The translations under genes and the position numbers were made by a program. Positions 25,708 to 32,589 of a stretch of DNA of 64,000 nucleotides are shown piece by piece. Every line of letters begins with the position of its first letter. Position 1 is the first letter of the stretch. Below the pieces are notes generated by a model. That model ran no database searches. It was given only the letters and a program-made list of their open reading frames with translations, and was not told where the DNA came from. The stretch comes from Cytophagaceae bacterium (GTDB lineage Bacteria > Bacteroidota > Bacteroidia > Cytophagales > Spirosomataceae). The stretch is from assembly GCA_947460975.1 (NCBI GenBank), contig CANHGO010000001.1, forward strand, positions 248,001 through 312,000, in the 5' to 3' direction.

Positions 25708-26562
25708 ATGAATTTAACAGATTTCATTCAAATCGGTTCTGTAATTAAAAAAACTGCTCAAAAAAAGAACGAAATTTCTGATCAATCAAGCAATGATCAT
25801 GAAGAATTTTTAGGGAACAATAAGGACTTTGATTTCATAAATTCAAAAACTTTAGAGGTCTTGAAATTTAAAACGGGACTACGATTTTTTGACCATAAGA
25901 ATTCAAAGAACGATAGCAAAAGCATCATTGATTTTCTAAGTAATGAAAAAAACGATAGCTGGGGTATATTTTCGAACATAAGAAAAGATATGGAGCAGGA
26001 ATATTTCTCACTCAAAATTGTGTTGGAAAATTTCAGAGAATTACCCATTGACATGATACAAACAAAACCATACGAATGTTGTCAAATATGGAATTCCTTA
26101 TTAATCAGATTTCAAAATATATGTCATGTCTTAAGTCCAACAATCCACTTGGGAATGTCGAAAGGTAAGTATGCTATGGCATCTGTCTTTTGGGTAAACC
26201 CTAATGGCGAAACAAGCGTGAAGTATTCAAGAACATTTGGCAATCACGATAGCTTAGCTGGGCAAAACGCAGAAAAAAATGCTGAAAGTCAATTGCAAGC
26301 ATTGATGACAAAAATTTTAGCAAAAGAAACTAACTATAAGTTAACTGCTGAGAAAAGTGTAATGTCCAAGCCTTCAGATTTTATAGTTATAAAAGAGTCC
26401 ACAACCGGGGAAATTCTAGAGGAATGGTGGGTAGATATGAAACTCTACAAAGACACAAAAAACAAAAAAGGACAGAGTTCCGGTGCCATCAAGACTTTCA
26501 TGAGTCTGGAACTATGGGAAACCTATAAAGAAGAATATCAATTACTAAATAAAGAGGCATAG
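25708..26562 (+). CDS. Hypothetical protein in element core
   Basis: 284 residues, family not recognised. The N-terminal third is rich in Lys, Asp and Asn and looks soluble (MNLTDFIQIGSVIKKTAQKKNE). The middle has YECCQIWNSLLIRFQNICHVLSPTIHLGMSKGKYAMASVFWVNPNG. The C-terminal third resembles an alpha/beta domain (FIVIKESTTGEILEEWWVDMKLYKDT). No membrane helix or signal. It has its own strong promoter and is flanked on both sides by the same inverted repeat, so it may be a regulated accessory gene of the element. A defence, immunity or replication-control role is possible but unsupported. Confidence 0.7.
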   Translation: MNLTDFIQIGSVIKKTAQKKNEISDQSSNDHEEFLGNNKDFDFINSKTLEVLKFKTGLRFFDHKNSKNDSKSIIDFLSNEKNDSWGIFSNIRKDMEQEYFSLKIVLENFRELPIDMIQTKPYECCQIWNSLLIRFQNICHVLSPTIHLGMSKGKYAMASVFWVNPNGETSVKYSRTFGNHDSLAGQNAEKNAESQLQALMTKILAKETNYKLTAEKSVMSKPSDFIVIKESTTGEILEEWWVDMKLYKDTKNKKGQSSGAIKTFMSLELWETYKEEYQLLNKEA

Positions 26563-26589
26563 TGTCACCTCTTTTTTTGCCCAAAATTA

Positions 26590-26612
26590 GTACTTGGAAA
26601 AAATTAAAGTAC
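26590..26612. promoter_or_regulatory. Candidate operator, GTACTT-N11-AAGTAC (copy 2)
   Basis: Same perfect arms and same 11-base spacer as 25648-25670; even the preceding TTA is shared. It lies 28 bases after the stop of the 25708 gene and about 170 bases before the next gene. No good -7 box follows this copy. Confidence 0.45.
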
Positions 26613-26779
26613 TTTTATAAAAATGAAGAATTCGAATATTTCCAGTTTAAGATCCGGTCGTTCACCACCCTAAAAGGTTTCTATCTCTCTGCTCCAAATT
26701 AATGGGAAAGGGGAAAGGAAGTGTGCCTTAAGCAAACCAATTCACATAATGTGGTTTGGAAATTTTAAAATAAAAAACA

Positions 26780-27532
26780 ATGAAATTATTTAATTTTAGT
26801 TCGAATCCCGAAAATAGGTTCAAGGTGGTAAAATATTTCCCTACGCTTGATATGATTAAAAAAGACCTCCTTAATATGTACAATAATAATTGGGGATATT
26901 GTGATACTTTAAGACAAGTTATTGAGGACGATTTTGAAGGCGAAGACCTAAAAAAATTGATTTTAAACGATAATGCTACCATTAACATCTTAAATGAATT
27001 AACGAAAAAATCGTTTACAGATTTTAACCACCATTATGGTATTCAAAATATCGAAACTGGGGAATTAATCAATAGATTTTATAAGAAAATCTTTTCATAT
27101 CATCCAGACCAAGGTTATGTACTTTTTGAACAAGACTCTGAGCGTGATTTTGCAACTGATGGAGCGGACCCCATATTTAGATTAGTTTCTTTGAAAACAG
27201 GTAAAGAATTTGAAGAGGTTTTTGTTGATAAGAAATTTACTTCAGGTATTAGAGATTTGAAATTCATATCTTATGAAATCCCTGATAGCTTTGATTACTA
27301 TGAGATTAATCCATTTACAGAGAAGGTTGAATCAGCAAGTATTCCAATCCCATTAAATCAGAATGGTCAATGGGATTTAGAAATAGCTACTGGTAAATCA
27401 AATTTGGCATACAAGTATTATAATATCGAATGGGTAGATTTTGGTCAACCTTACTTTGAAACCGACTTATTTAAAGCATACTTAAAATTAAGCCCAGATT
27501 TAAAGCGTATTAGTCCTTATTATGAAAATTAG
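26780..27532 (+). CDS. Unknown-family protein, tandem copy 1
   Basis: 250 residues, not recognised. It is a clear paralog of the gene at 27768. Shared signatures are NPENRFKV, PTLDMIK, IQNIETGELINRFY paired with LQNIETGELINRFY, FSYHP, QGYxL, FRLVSLKxGKEF, and near the end NIEWVxFGQPxFETDxFK and PDLxxIxPY. The GLQNIETGELINRFYNG-like centre suggests a compact beta-rich domain. No signal peptide or membrane helix. After its stop, with one base between, lies a seven-codon copy of the start of the polymerase-like gene (27534-27557). This shows how the duplication arose. Confidence 0.75.
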   Translation: MKLFNFSSNPENRFKVVKYFPTLDMIKKDLLNMYNNNWGYCDTLRQVIEDDFEGEDLKKLILNDNATINILNELTKKSFTDFNHHYGIQNIETGELINRFYKKIFSYHPDQGYVLFEQDSERDFATDGADPIFRLVSLKTGKEFEEVFVDKKFTSGIRDLKFISYEIPDSFDYYEINPFTEKVESASIPIPLNQNGQWDLEIATGKSNLAYKYYNIEWVDFGQPYFETDLFKAYLKLSPDLKRISPYYEN

Positions 27533-27533
27533 A

Positions 27534-27557
27534 ATGCGACTAATCGTTCCAGCTTAA
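27534..27557 (+). pseudogene. Seven-codon fragment of the polymerase-like gene
   Basis: Reads Met-Arg-Leu-Ile-Val-Pro-Ala-stop, against Met-Lys-Leu-Ile-Val-Pro-Ala-Ser at 28525. Fifteen of sixteen bases after codon 2 are identical (CTAATCGT, C/T, CCAGCTT). The one-base spacer to the preceding stop is the same as in the intact arrangement at 28523-28525. It is a duplication scar, not a gene. Confidence 0.8.
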
Positions 27558-27630
27558 GAAGATTGCTAGTCATTGGTGACTAAATCGGTTGAATTAAAGG
27601 TTGGTAAAGTTCATTCGTGACATTGCAGTA

Positions 27631-27662
27631 ACATCTTCTTGTGGCCACAAGGTTTTAGATGT
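27631..27662. repeat. Nested palindrome between the tandem paralogs
   Basis: A perfect 14-base palindrome, CTTGTGGCCACAAG (27638-27651), is enclosed by outer arms ACATCT (27631-27636) and AGATGT (27657-27662). No T-run follows. It could be a dimeric protein site or form a cruciform. The rest of 27533-27767 has no gene. Confidence 0.55.
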
Positions 27663-27767
27663 CATCCCAACACCATTTTTCGCATACATCCCTATCCAGT
27701 TAGTTGGGCAGGTAAGGTGAGGTATGTATTTTTTAAACCGCGGGGAAACTCGCTAAATTAAACATAT

Positions 27768-28523
27768 ATGGAAACGTATAATTATCAGCAAAATCCTGAA
27801 AACAGGTTTAAAGTAATTTATTATCATCCAACCTTGGATATGATAAAAGATGAACTAAGAGTTACACATTCTCAAAATCTAGGATACAACTGGGTTTTAA
27901 ATGAAATTTTATCAAAAGATTTTCAAACGGATAATTTGGAATCAATTATTGAAGCTCCTTTAGGTGTTTTTCATATTCTAAAAAGGACAAAAGATTATAT
28001 TAATTCATACCTCGATTTAAGATGTGGTTTACAAAACATTGAAACCGGGGAATTAATTAATAGATTTTATAATGGCGTTTTCTCATATCACCCTAACCAA
28101 GGTTATGCGCTTTTGGGTCAAATGCGGGATAGGGATTATTTGAATGAAGGATGCAACCCAACATTTCGATTAGTATCTCTAAAATCAGGTAAAGAATTTG
28201 ATGAACACTTTTTTGATAGGAAATATACCACCGCAATCAATGATTACAAATTTTACTCTTGTGTTGATCATACCCAATATAAAGGTTTCGATTATTTTGA
28301 AATCGACCCTTTATCAGAAGAACTAAAAGGAATTGAAAATCCTAATAAGGATCCTCATGATTGGCCTGATTATAAAATCGCCAATGGCCGGTCGAGAGAG
28401 TTTAGCAGATATTTTAATATTGAATGGGTACATTTTGGTCAACCATTTTTTGAAACAGATGTCTTTAAAGAATGTCTAGAAAAGTATCCTGACCTTATAG
28501 GCATAACACCATACGATTACTAA
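27768..28523 (+). CDS. Unknown-family protein, tandem copy 2
   Basis: 251 residues, paralog of the 26780 gene at nearly equal length, with the same conserved blocks (NPENRFKV at the N-terminus, NIETGELINRFY in the centre, FETDVFKECLEKYPDL at the C-terminus). The regions between blocks have diverged strongly (for example VESASIPIPLNQNGQW versus LKGIENPNKDPHDW), so both copies have probably been under selection. The stop is followed by one base and then the ATG of the polymerase-like gene, so the two are probably co-translated. Function unknown. Confidence 0.78.
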   Translation: METYNYQQNPENRFKVIYYHPTLDMIKDELRVTHSQNLGYNWVLNEILSKDFQTDNLESIIEAPLGVFHILKRTKDYINSYLDLRCGLQNIETGELINRFYNGVFSYHPNQGYALLGQMRDRDYLNEGCNPTFRLVSLKSGKEFDEHFFDRKYTTAINDYKFYSCVDHTQYKGFDYFEIDPLSEELKGIENPNKDPHDWPDYKIANGRSREFSRYFNIEWVHFGQPFFETDVFKECLEKYPDLIGITPYDY

Positions 28524-28524
28524 A

Positions 28525-30186
28525 ATGAAGCTAATCGTCCCAGCTTCGGTGGATGTAAAGTCAAAGGTGTCAGGGTTAAATCTCTCTGACACCTTATCAA
28601 AAAACCTGAAACACAGGATTTACTATATCCTGTCGCGCATCGTTGTTCACGATGATAATATGGAGTTCTATGAGGATAATGACTACTATAGAACAATGTG
28701 TTCTGAGAACATGAAGGATATTTTGGGTCCAAGGTATTACCGGCACGCCATGAACTTATTGATGGATACGGATGACCCAGTCATTGAATGTAACCAATCA
28801 TATCAAACCGGCAAGTATTGTAAGAGTTATCGTCTAACTGACAAGTATAATACCGGCGAGGTTGAATACCGGACATTACCCGATGATTTGGATATGGTCA
28901 ATCGAATTAAGAAATCACGACCATCCTATCGGGAAGGATTGGCCATGATGGATAAGTATGACTTCCTGATTAACCAGTTTGATAAACATCGATTATCCGT
29001 TGACCTCAGTGTGTTTGAATACATAACCAATATGTATCGGCAACTTAAGGAGCGGGTAATTAGGGACAATAAGTATCAATTGATGGTCATTCATAATTTG
29101 ATTGGCCGGTGGTTGAACATATTGGATAGATTACACGATGGGGACCTAAATTCAATGGTTTCAGGGAAAAATCATCGTTTAAACTCTTTGTTTACGCAAA
29201 TTCCTAAAAATCTACGACCGTGGATATTATGTGATGGGAAGTCACTTATAGGAGTTGATTTAAAGGCATGTCAACCATATCTGTTGGCGTCGGTAATGAA
29301 GGATGAGTTCTATTCCTTTAGCACTGAAGGATATAATCTTAAAACAATCTATCCATCATTATATCAGGATTTGTATGACAGGAACATGGTTCAAGGTATA
29401 TGGGATAAAGGAAATAATTGGGTTGTAAGTAGTACTGGATATACTTCAAACTATGTTATTAATAATACATTAACAATTAGTAATAATAATATATCTAATA
29501 CTACAAGTACTATAAAATATTCTCCATTTATGTGGTGCCATTTTTTCGAACCTACAGAGATTAAGAATATTCAAGAATACCAATCAATACCATTCAAAGA
29601 GGACTATTACACCTTCGTTATTAAGACCAATTCCAATAAGGAGATAACACCGGAGGAAATGGAGAAAGAAAGGACATCCTTCAAAAAGAGTACCATGTAT
29701 ATTCTGTTTGATGGTAACCAATCAAGACGGAAGAATAATCCAAAGGTCAAGTACATGAACCAATGTTACCCTGGGGTTAATAAATGGTTGGAGTTGGCAC
29801 TTGAACAAATTGGTGGTAAAGAGTTATCGTATATCCTTCAGCGGTCGGAGAGTTACTTCCTTTTGAACAAGGTTTCAAGACGATTTAGCCATGAAAATCC
29901 GAACGCGCCGATATTCACGATACATGATGGTCTGTTTACCCATGAGGAATATGTTGACCATTTACAATCTTTGATATCAGACACCGGATTAGACCTAACA
30001 GGTATTTTACCCGGAGTAAAGATTGAGTATCCCAGAATCGAAATAATCCCATCCATTGAAGATGTTAATAACCACTGGAAGAAGGTCAAATGGGTTACGA
30101 ATCAAAAACGATTTGACGAGAAAAAGAGAAGTGTTTTTCAGTCAAATATTGACAGGGCATTAAAGTTTATTAGCACCATCAATTAA
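28525..30186 (+). CDS. Putative divergent family A polymerase-like protein
   Basis: 553 residues, not matched to a named family by eye, but three blocks in the right order resemble family A DNA polymerases or T7-type RNA polymerases. Motif A is GVDLKACQPYLLA with Asp245. Motif B is an O-helix-like R-x3-K...YxLxxG stretch (Arg383 to Gly397, ERTSFKKSTMYILFDG), followed by CYPGVNKWLE, as in Pol I. Motif C is FTIHDGLFT with His467-Asp468. No exonuclease domain precedes it; residues 1-200 are helical and charged. An Asn/Ser/Thr-rich insertion at about 296-332 is encoded by unusually AT-rich DNA. It is probably the element's replication protein. The assignment is inference from motifs. Confidence 0.6.
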   Translation: MKLIVPASVDVKSKVSGLNLSDTLSKNLKHRIYYILSRIVVHDDNMEFYEDNDYYRTMCSENMKDILGPRYYRHAMNLLMDTDDPVIECNQSYQTGKYCKSYRLTDKYNTGEVEYRTLPDDLDMVNRIKKSRPSYREGLAMMDKYDFLINQFDKHRLSVDLSVFEYITNMYRQLKERVIRDNKYQLMVIHNLIGRWLNILDRLHDGDLNSMVSGKNHRLNSLFTQIPKNLRPWILCDGKSLIGVDLKACQPYLLASVMKDEFYSFSTEGYNLKTIYPSLYQDLYDRNMVQGIWDKGNNWVVSSTGYTSNYVINNTLTISNNNISNTTSTIKYSPFMWCHFFEPTEIKNIQEYQSIPFKEDYYTFVIKTNSNKEITPEEMEKERTSFKKSTMYILFDGNQSRRKNNPKVKYMNQCYPGVNKWLELALEQIGGKELSYILQRSESYFLLNKVSRRFSHENPNAPIFTIHDGLFTHEEYVDHLQSLISDTGLDLTGILPGVKIEYPRIEIIPSIEDVNNHWKKVKWVTNQKRFDEKKRSVFQSNIDRALKFISTIN

Positions 30187-30191
30187 CATGC

Positions 30192-30226
30192 GGCGCCACT
30201 GAACTGGAAGCAATATCTTTGGCGCC
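30192..30226. repeat. Paired GGCGCC sites before the excisionase-like gene
   Basis: GGCGCC at 30192-30197 and again at 30221-30226, 23 bases apart, in an AT-rich 57-base gap. The same hexamer is present at 24338-24343. Each site is self-complementary and the pair could form a stem. They may be binding sites for the HTH protein that follows. Confidence 0.35.
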
Positions 30227-30243
30227 TTCAAACTAAAAATCTA

Positions 30244-30534
30244 ATGATTGAAAATAGAAAACCAGTATATATAATTGATGGTGAGGATTTAGAATCCCTA
30301 CTACGAGACATAGTAAAAAGCGAGTTTGCCGTCTTGGAGAATAAATTAAGATCCCCTCCAAGAATATTAACTCGTGAAGAAGCAGGTCAAAAAATTGGTG
30401 TATCTAAGAATACGGTTAGTCAGTATATCAAACGTGGCCTTATTCCAAATCGAGGAATTGGACACAAGATTTTGATTCTTGAAAGTGATTTAGAAACTAT
30501 TCCTACAAAGTACAAGCATAATTATTACAAATAG
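30244..30534 (+). CDS. Excisionase-like helix-turn-helix protein
   Basis: 96 residues. A MerR/excisionase-type HTH occupies about residues 40-88 (ILTREEAGQKIGVSKNTVSQYIKRGLIPNRGIGHKILI), preceded by a short acidic helix. Proteins of this size immediately upstream of a tyrosine integrase usually act as recombination directionality factors, bending DNA to favour excision, or as local repressors. The stop is followed by two bases and then the integrase ATG, so the pair is one transcriptional unit. Confidence 0.8.
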   Translation: MIENRKPVYIIDGEDLESLLRDIVKSEFAVLENKLRSPPRILTREEAGQKIGVSKNTVSQYIKRGLIPNRGIGHKILILESDLETIPTKYKHNYYK

Positions 30535-30536
30535 AA

Positions 30537-31802
30537 ATGGTCTCATACTATATCAGAGATAAGAAAGCGAAGTCTGGTTCAATCCGTTGCTGCGTCCAAC
30601 CCAAGGGTCAGAAGAGATTCAGTTTTACTGTTGCTAATAGTAAAATTGAACTCTCTGAGTGGGGTATTGGTCAAATGAAAACAGGGAAGGGAAAGCAATC
30701 CAATAGCCAGGTTCAAAACAGGTTAAATAGGCTACGTGAATTAACCGAGAACTTCTACTCTGAATATTACAATACGTATAATAGCTCACCTACTCAAGAG
30801 ATCTATTTAGAATTTTTGCGGTCCAACATGTCAAATGAGGAATTCTTCTCCAAACCAGATAAGGTTAAATTATTGGACTTAATTGAAAGAATTACATTAA
30901 GAAGAACGGCCGGAAAAGAATTAAACAAGGGTCAAGAATTCAGTTATGCAACAATAGAATCTTACAATTCACTCATTCTGTCAATTAGAGAATTTCAGAT
31001 TTACAAACGGAAGCTACACTTCTTTTTAGAGGAGTGGCTACGAATGGACTTGATTGAGGAGTTTGAACATTTCCTTACCAACAATCGACAGATGTCGCTG
31101 AACACCATACACAATAGACTTAAAGTATTAAAAGCCTTTCTTCAGGTAGGGGTAAATGAGGATTTAATCCCATTCAATCCTTTCAAGAAGTTCAAAAAGG
31201 TACTTTATACAGAGGATTCAGATGTTGTGGTATTCACAAAACAGGAACTAAATGAGCTAGAGGCTCTCGACTTCTCTGACAACCATTATTATGACAGAAT
31301 CCGAGACCAATATCTATTGTATTTGTGGTCTGGCGTCCGCAAGAGTGACTTAAAAAACCTTGTTAAGGTAATCAATCCATCCACTAAAGTTTATACCTTC
31401 AGAGCTGAAAAAACAGGTGAAGTATGTCAAATTCCTTCGTTCGATACCCTCAGAAGACTTGGGGAGAAATATAAGTACGACTTCCCGGATCCTTATAGCG
31501 ACACAATTATATTAAGAGAAATTAAAGTAATATGTCAAAAAATACCATCTATGCATATCACAATAGAAAAGAAGTTTACGAGAGGAGGTAAAAAGGTTCG
31601 TGAGTACTTTAAAAAACATCAAATGATTGTTATTCACACTGCCAGAAGAACGTTGGCTACTCTATTAGTTGATGCTGGTCTACCCTATCATCAAGTAATG
31701 AAAATTACTGGACACAAGAAGTTGACAACCCTTCAAAAATACATCAAAAGTGAAGCAGATGTGGATGGAATGTTAGCGGTAGGAAATGGGTTGTTGAAAT
31801 GA
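30537..31802 (+). CDS. Tyrosine integrase of the tRNA-Asp element
   Basis: 421 residues. N-terminal arm-binding domain (about 1-85), core-binding SAM-like domain (about 110-215; TIESYNSLILSIREFQIYKRKLHF, then MSLNTIHNRLKVLKAFLQ), and catalytic domain from about 225. The full active-site set is present: Arg268 (SGVR), Lys292, His367-x-x-Arg370 (HTARRTLAT), His393 (TGHKK) and Tyr402 (LQKYIK). The architecture is the Bacteroidota phage/ICE integrase type. The gene ends 49 bases from the right att repeat and 87 bases from the tRNA it targets. Intact and presumably active. Confidence 0.95.
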   Translation: MVSYYIRDKKAKSGSIRCCVQPKGQKRFSFTVANSKIELSEWGIGQMKTGKGKQSNSQVQNRLNRLRELTENFYSEYYNTYNSSPTQEIYLEFLRSNMSNEEFFSKPDKVKLLDLIERITLRRTAGKELNKGQEFSYATIESYNSLILSIREFQIYKRKLHFFLEEWLRMDLIEEFEHFLTNNRQMSLNTIHNRLKVLKAFLQVGVNEDLIPFNPFKKFKKVLYTEDSDVVVFTKQELNELEALDFSDNHYYDRIRDQYLLYLWSGVRKSDLKNLVKVINPSTKVYTFRAEKTGEVCQIPSFDTLRRLGEKYKYDFPDPYSDTIILREIKVICQKIPSMHITIEKKFTRGGKKVREYFKKHQMIVIHTARRTLATLLVDAGLPYHQVMKITGHKKLTTLQKYIKSEADVDGMLAVGNGLLK

Positions 31803-31826
31803 AAAATAGCTATGAAATCCCATTTG

Positions 31827-31845
31827 TAGCACCCCATTTAGCACC
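31827..31845. repeat. Two TAGCACC heptamers beside the right att site
   Basis: TAGCACC at 31827-31833 and 31839-31845, offset by 12 bases, 7 bases from the att repeat. A third copy lies near the left end (5233-5239). Short repeats flanking the core on both sides are what arm-type integrase sites look like, but seven bases is little evidence. Confidence 0.35.
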
Positions 31846-31851
31846 GGGCAT

Positions 31852-31879
31852 AAAAAAAGTCCCTGAAAATCAGAGACTT
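31852..31879 (-). terminator. tRNA-Asp terminator
   Basis: On the minus strand AAGTCTCTGA pairs with TCAGGGACTT (one G-U pair) across a three-base loop and runs into seven T residues, directly downstream of the tRNA. The same hairpin is present at 5053-5080 in the left att copy. Confidence 0.88.
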
Positions 31880-31904
31880 AAATCTTAGTTGGCGGTCCGG
31901 ACGG
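31852..31904 (-). repeat. Right attachment site within tRNA-Asp and its terminator
   Basis: Partner of 5053-5105 with one mismatch. It covers the tRNA 3' end including the CCA (31890-31904) and the terminator hairpin beyond. The crossover point must lie within this block. The element carries its own copy of the tRNA 3' end and terminator, so integration leaves a working tRNA gene. Confidence 0.9.
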
Positions 31905-31966
31905 GACTCGAACCCGCGACCCCATGCGTGACAGGCATGTATTCTAACCAACTGAACTACCGGACC
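31890..31966 (-). tRNA. tRNA-Asp (anticodon GTC), CCA encoded
   Basis: Minus strand. Acceptor stem GGTCCGG pairs with CCGGACC, followed by discriminator G and genomic CCA (31892-31890). The D-arm is AGTTGGTTA-type, the anticodon stem is CATGC/GCATG with loop CTGTCAC, giving GTC, and the T-arm is CGGGTTCGAGTCCCG. All cloverleaf stems pair. It is the integration target of the 26.8-kb element. Confidence 0.97.
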
Positions 31967-31983
31967 TTTTTAAATTGGTGGCA

Positions 31984-32013
31984 CAAAATTAGGCATTTTC
32001 TGCTTTCAAACAA
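31984..32013 (-). promoter_or_regulatory. Promoter of tRNA-Asp
   Basis: On the minus strand: TTG (32013-32011), 19 bases, then TAATTTTG (31991-31984), a full match to the Bacteroidota consensus. The predicted start is about 10 bases before the tRNA 5' end. Confidence 0.7.
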
Positions 32014-32021
32014 TACCTTTG
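32014..32021 (+). promoter_or_regulatory. -7 box of the dinB promoter
   Basis: TACCTTTG matches TAnnTTTG, 19 bases before the dinB start. It abuts the -33 element of the divergent tRNA promoter, so the two promoters are back to back. Confidence 0.55.
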
Positions 32022-32040
32022 TGGAAAATTTATTGAAATA

Positions 32041-32568
32041 ATGAGACTACCCGAGCCTTTTGAATACCCAAACTCAAGCTATTTCGCTGAATACCTGAAC
32101 TTTGGGCCTGACGACCATTTGCTCGATATCTTGAAAAGCCAACATACAAACCTGCTCGAAATCTGCCAGAAATTGACGAAAGGCCAAGAAACCTTTGCCT
32201 ATGCCCCTGGTAAATGGAGCATCCAACAACTCCTAGGTCATATCATAGATACTGAACGCGTTTTTAGCTACCGAGCCCTCGCTATTTCCCGAGGAGAAAG
32301 ACAAGCACTTCCGAGTTTTGATGAAAACGAATATTTACTTCATGCGCAATATGAATCTCAGGATTTTGCCGATATTTTGACACAATATCGCCATGTTCGT
32401 CAAGCGACGATAAGCCTAATTGAATCCTTTAGCACGAACCAAGCGAACCAATTAGGTAACGCCAATGGCCAGTCGGTCAGCGCTCGTGCATTATCTTGGA
32501 TGATTGCGGGCCACGAAAAGCATCACATTCAGGTAATTAAGGAGCGTTATTTAATCCAAAATCCCTAA
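32041..32568 (+). CDS. DinB family protein
   Basis: 175 residues, four-helix-bundle DinB/YfiT-like metalloprotein. The metal-binding histidines are seen in LGHIIDTERVFSYRALAISRGE and AGHEKHHIQVIKERY. WSIQQLLGHI and the final HxxHH-like helix are family hallmarks. In other bacteria, members are thiol-dependent hydrolases or transferases; the substrate here is unknown. It lies 21 bases upstream of dapF and is probably co-transcribed with it. Confidence 0.9.
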   Translation: MRLPEPFEYPNSSYFAEYLNFGPDDHLLDILKSQHTNLLEICQKLTKGQETFAYAPGKWSIQQLLGHIIDTERVFSYRALAISRGERQALPSFDENEYLLHAQYESQDFADILTQYRHVRQATISLIESFSTNQANQLGNANGQSVSARALSWMIAGHEKHHIQVIKERYLIQNP

Positions 32569-32589
32569 ATTGCCGCGCAATTAAAAATT

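Larger units (their letters stand above)
5053..31904. mobile_element. 26.8-kb integrative element in tRNA-Asp, with sugar-utilisation cargo
   Basis: Bounded by direct repeats 5053-5105 and 31852-31904, giving a repeat-to-repeat length of 26,799 bases. The tyrosine integrase gene (30537-31802) and an excisionase-like gene sit next to the intact tRNA, as is usual. The core also holds a serine recombinase, a polymerase-like protein and several unknown genes. The cargo is a complete SusCD-led carbohydrate locus with its own IclR regulator. No relaxase, coupling protein or conjugation genes are visible, so the means of transfer between cells is unknown. The boundaries are seen directly; mobility is inferred. 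Confidence 0.88.

Noticed and set aside
26623-26676. 17-codon leader peptide after the second operator copy
   Set aside because: Too short, no -7 box ahead of it, and no attenuator structure follows.
29410-29515. Repetitive AT-rich stretch as a CRISPR or iteron array
   Set aside because: It stays in frame within the polymerase-like gene and has no regular repeat unit. No CRISPR array is present in the window.
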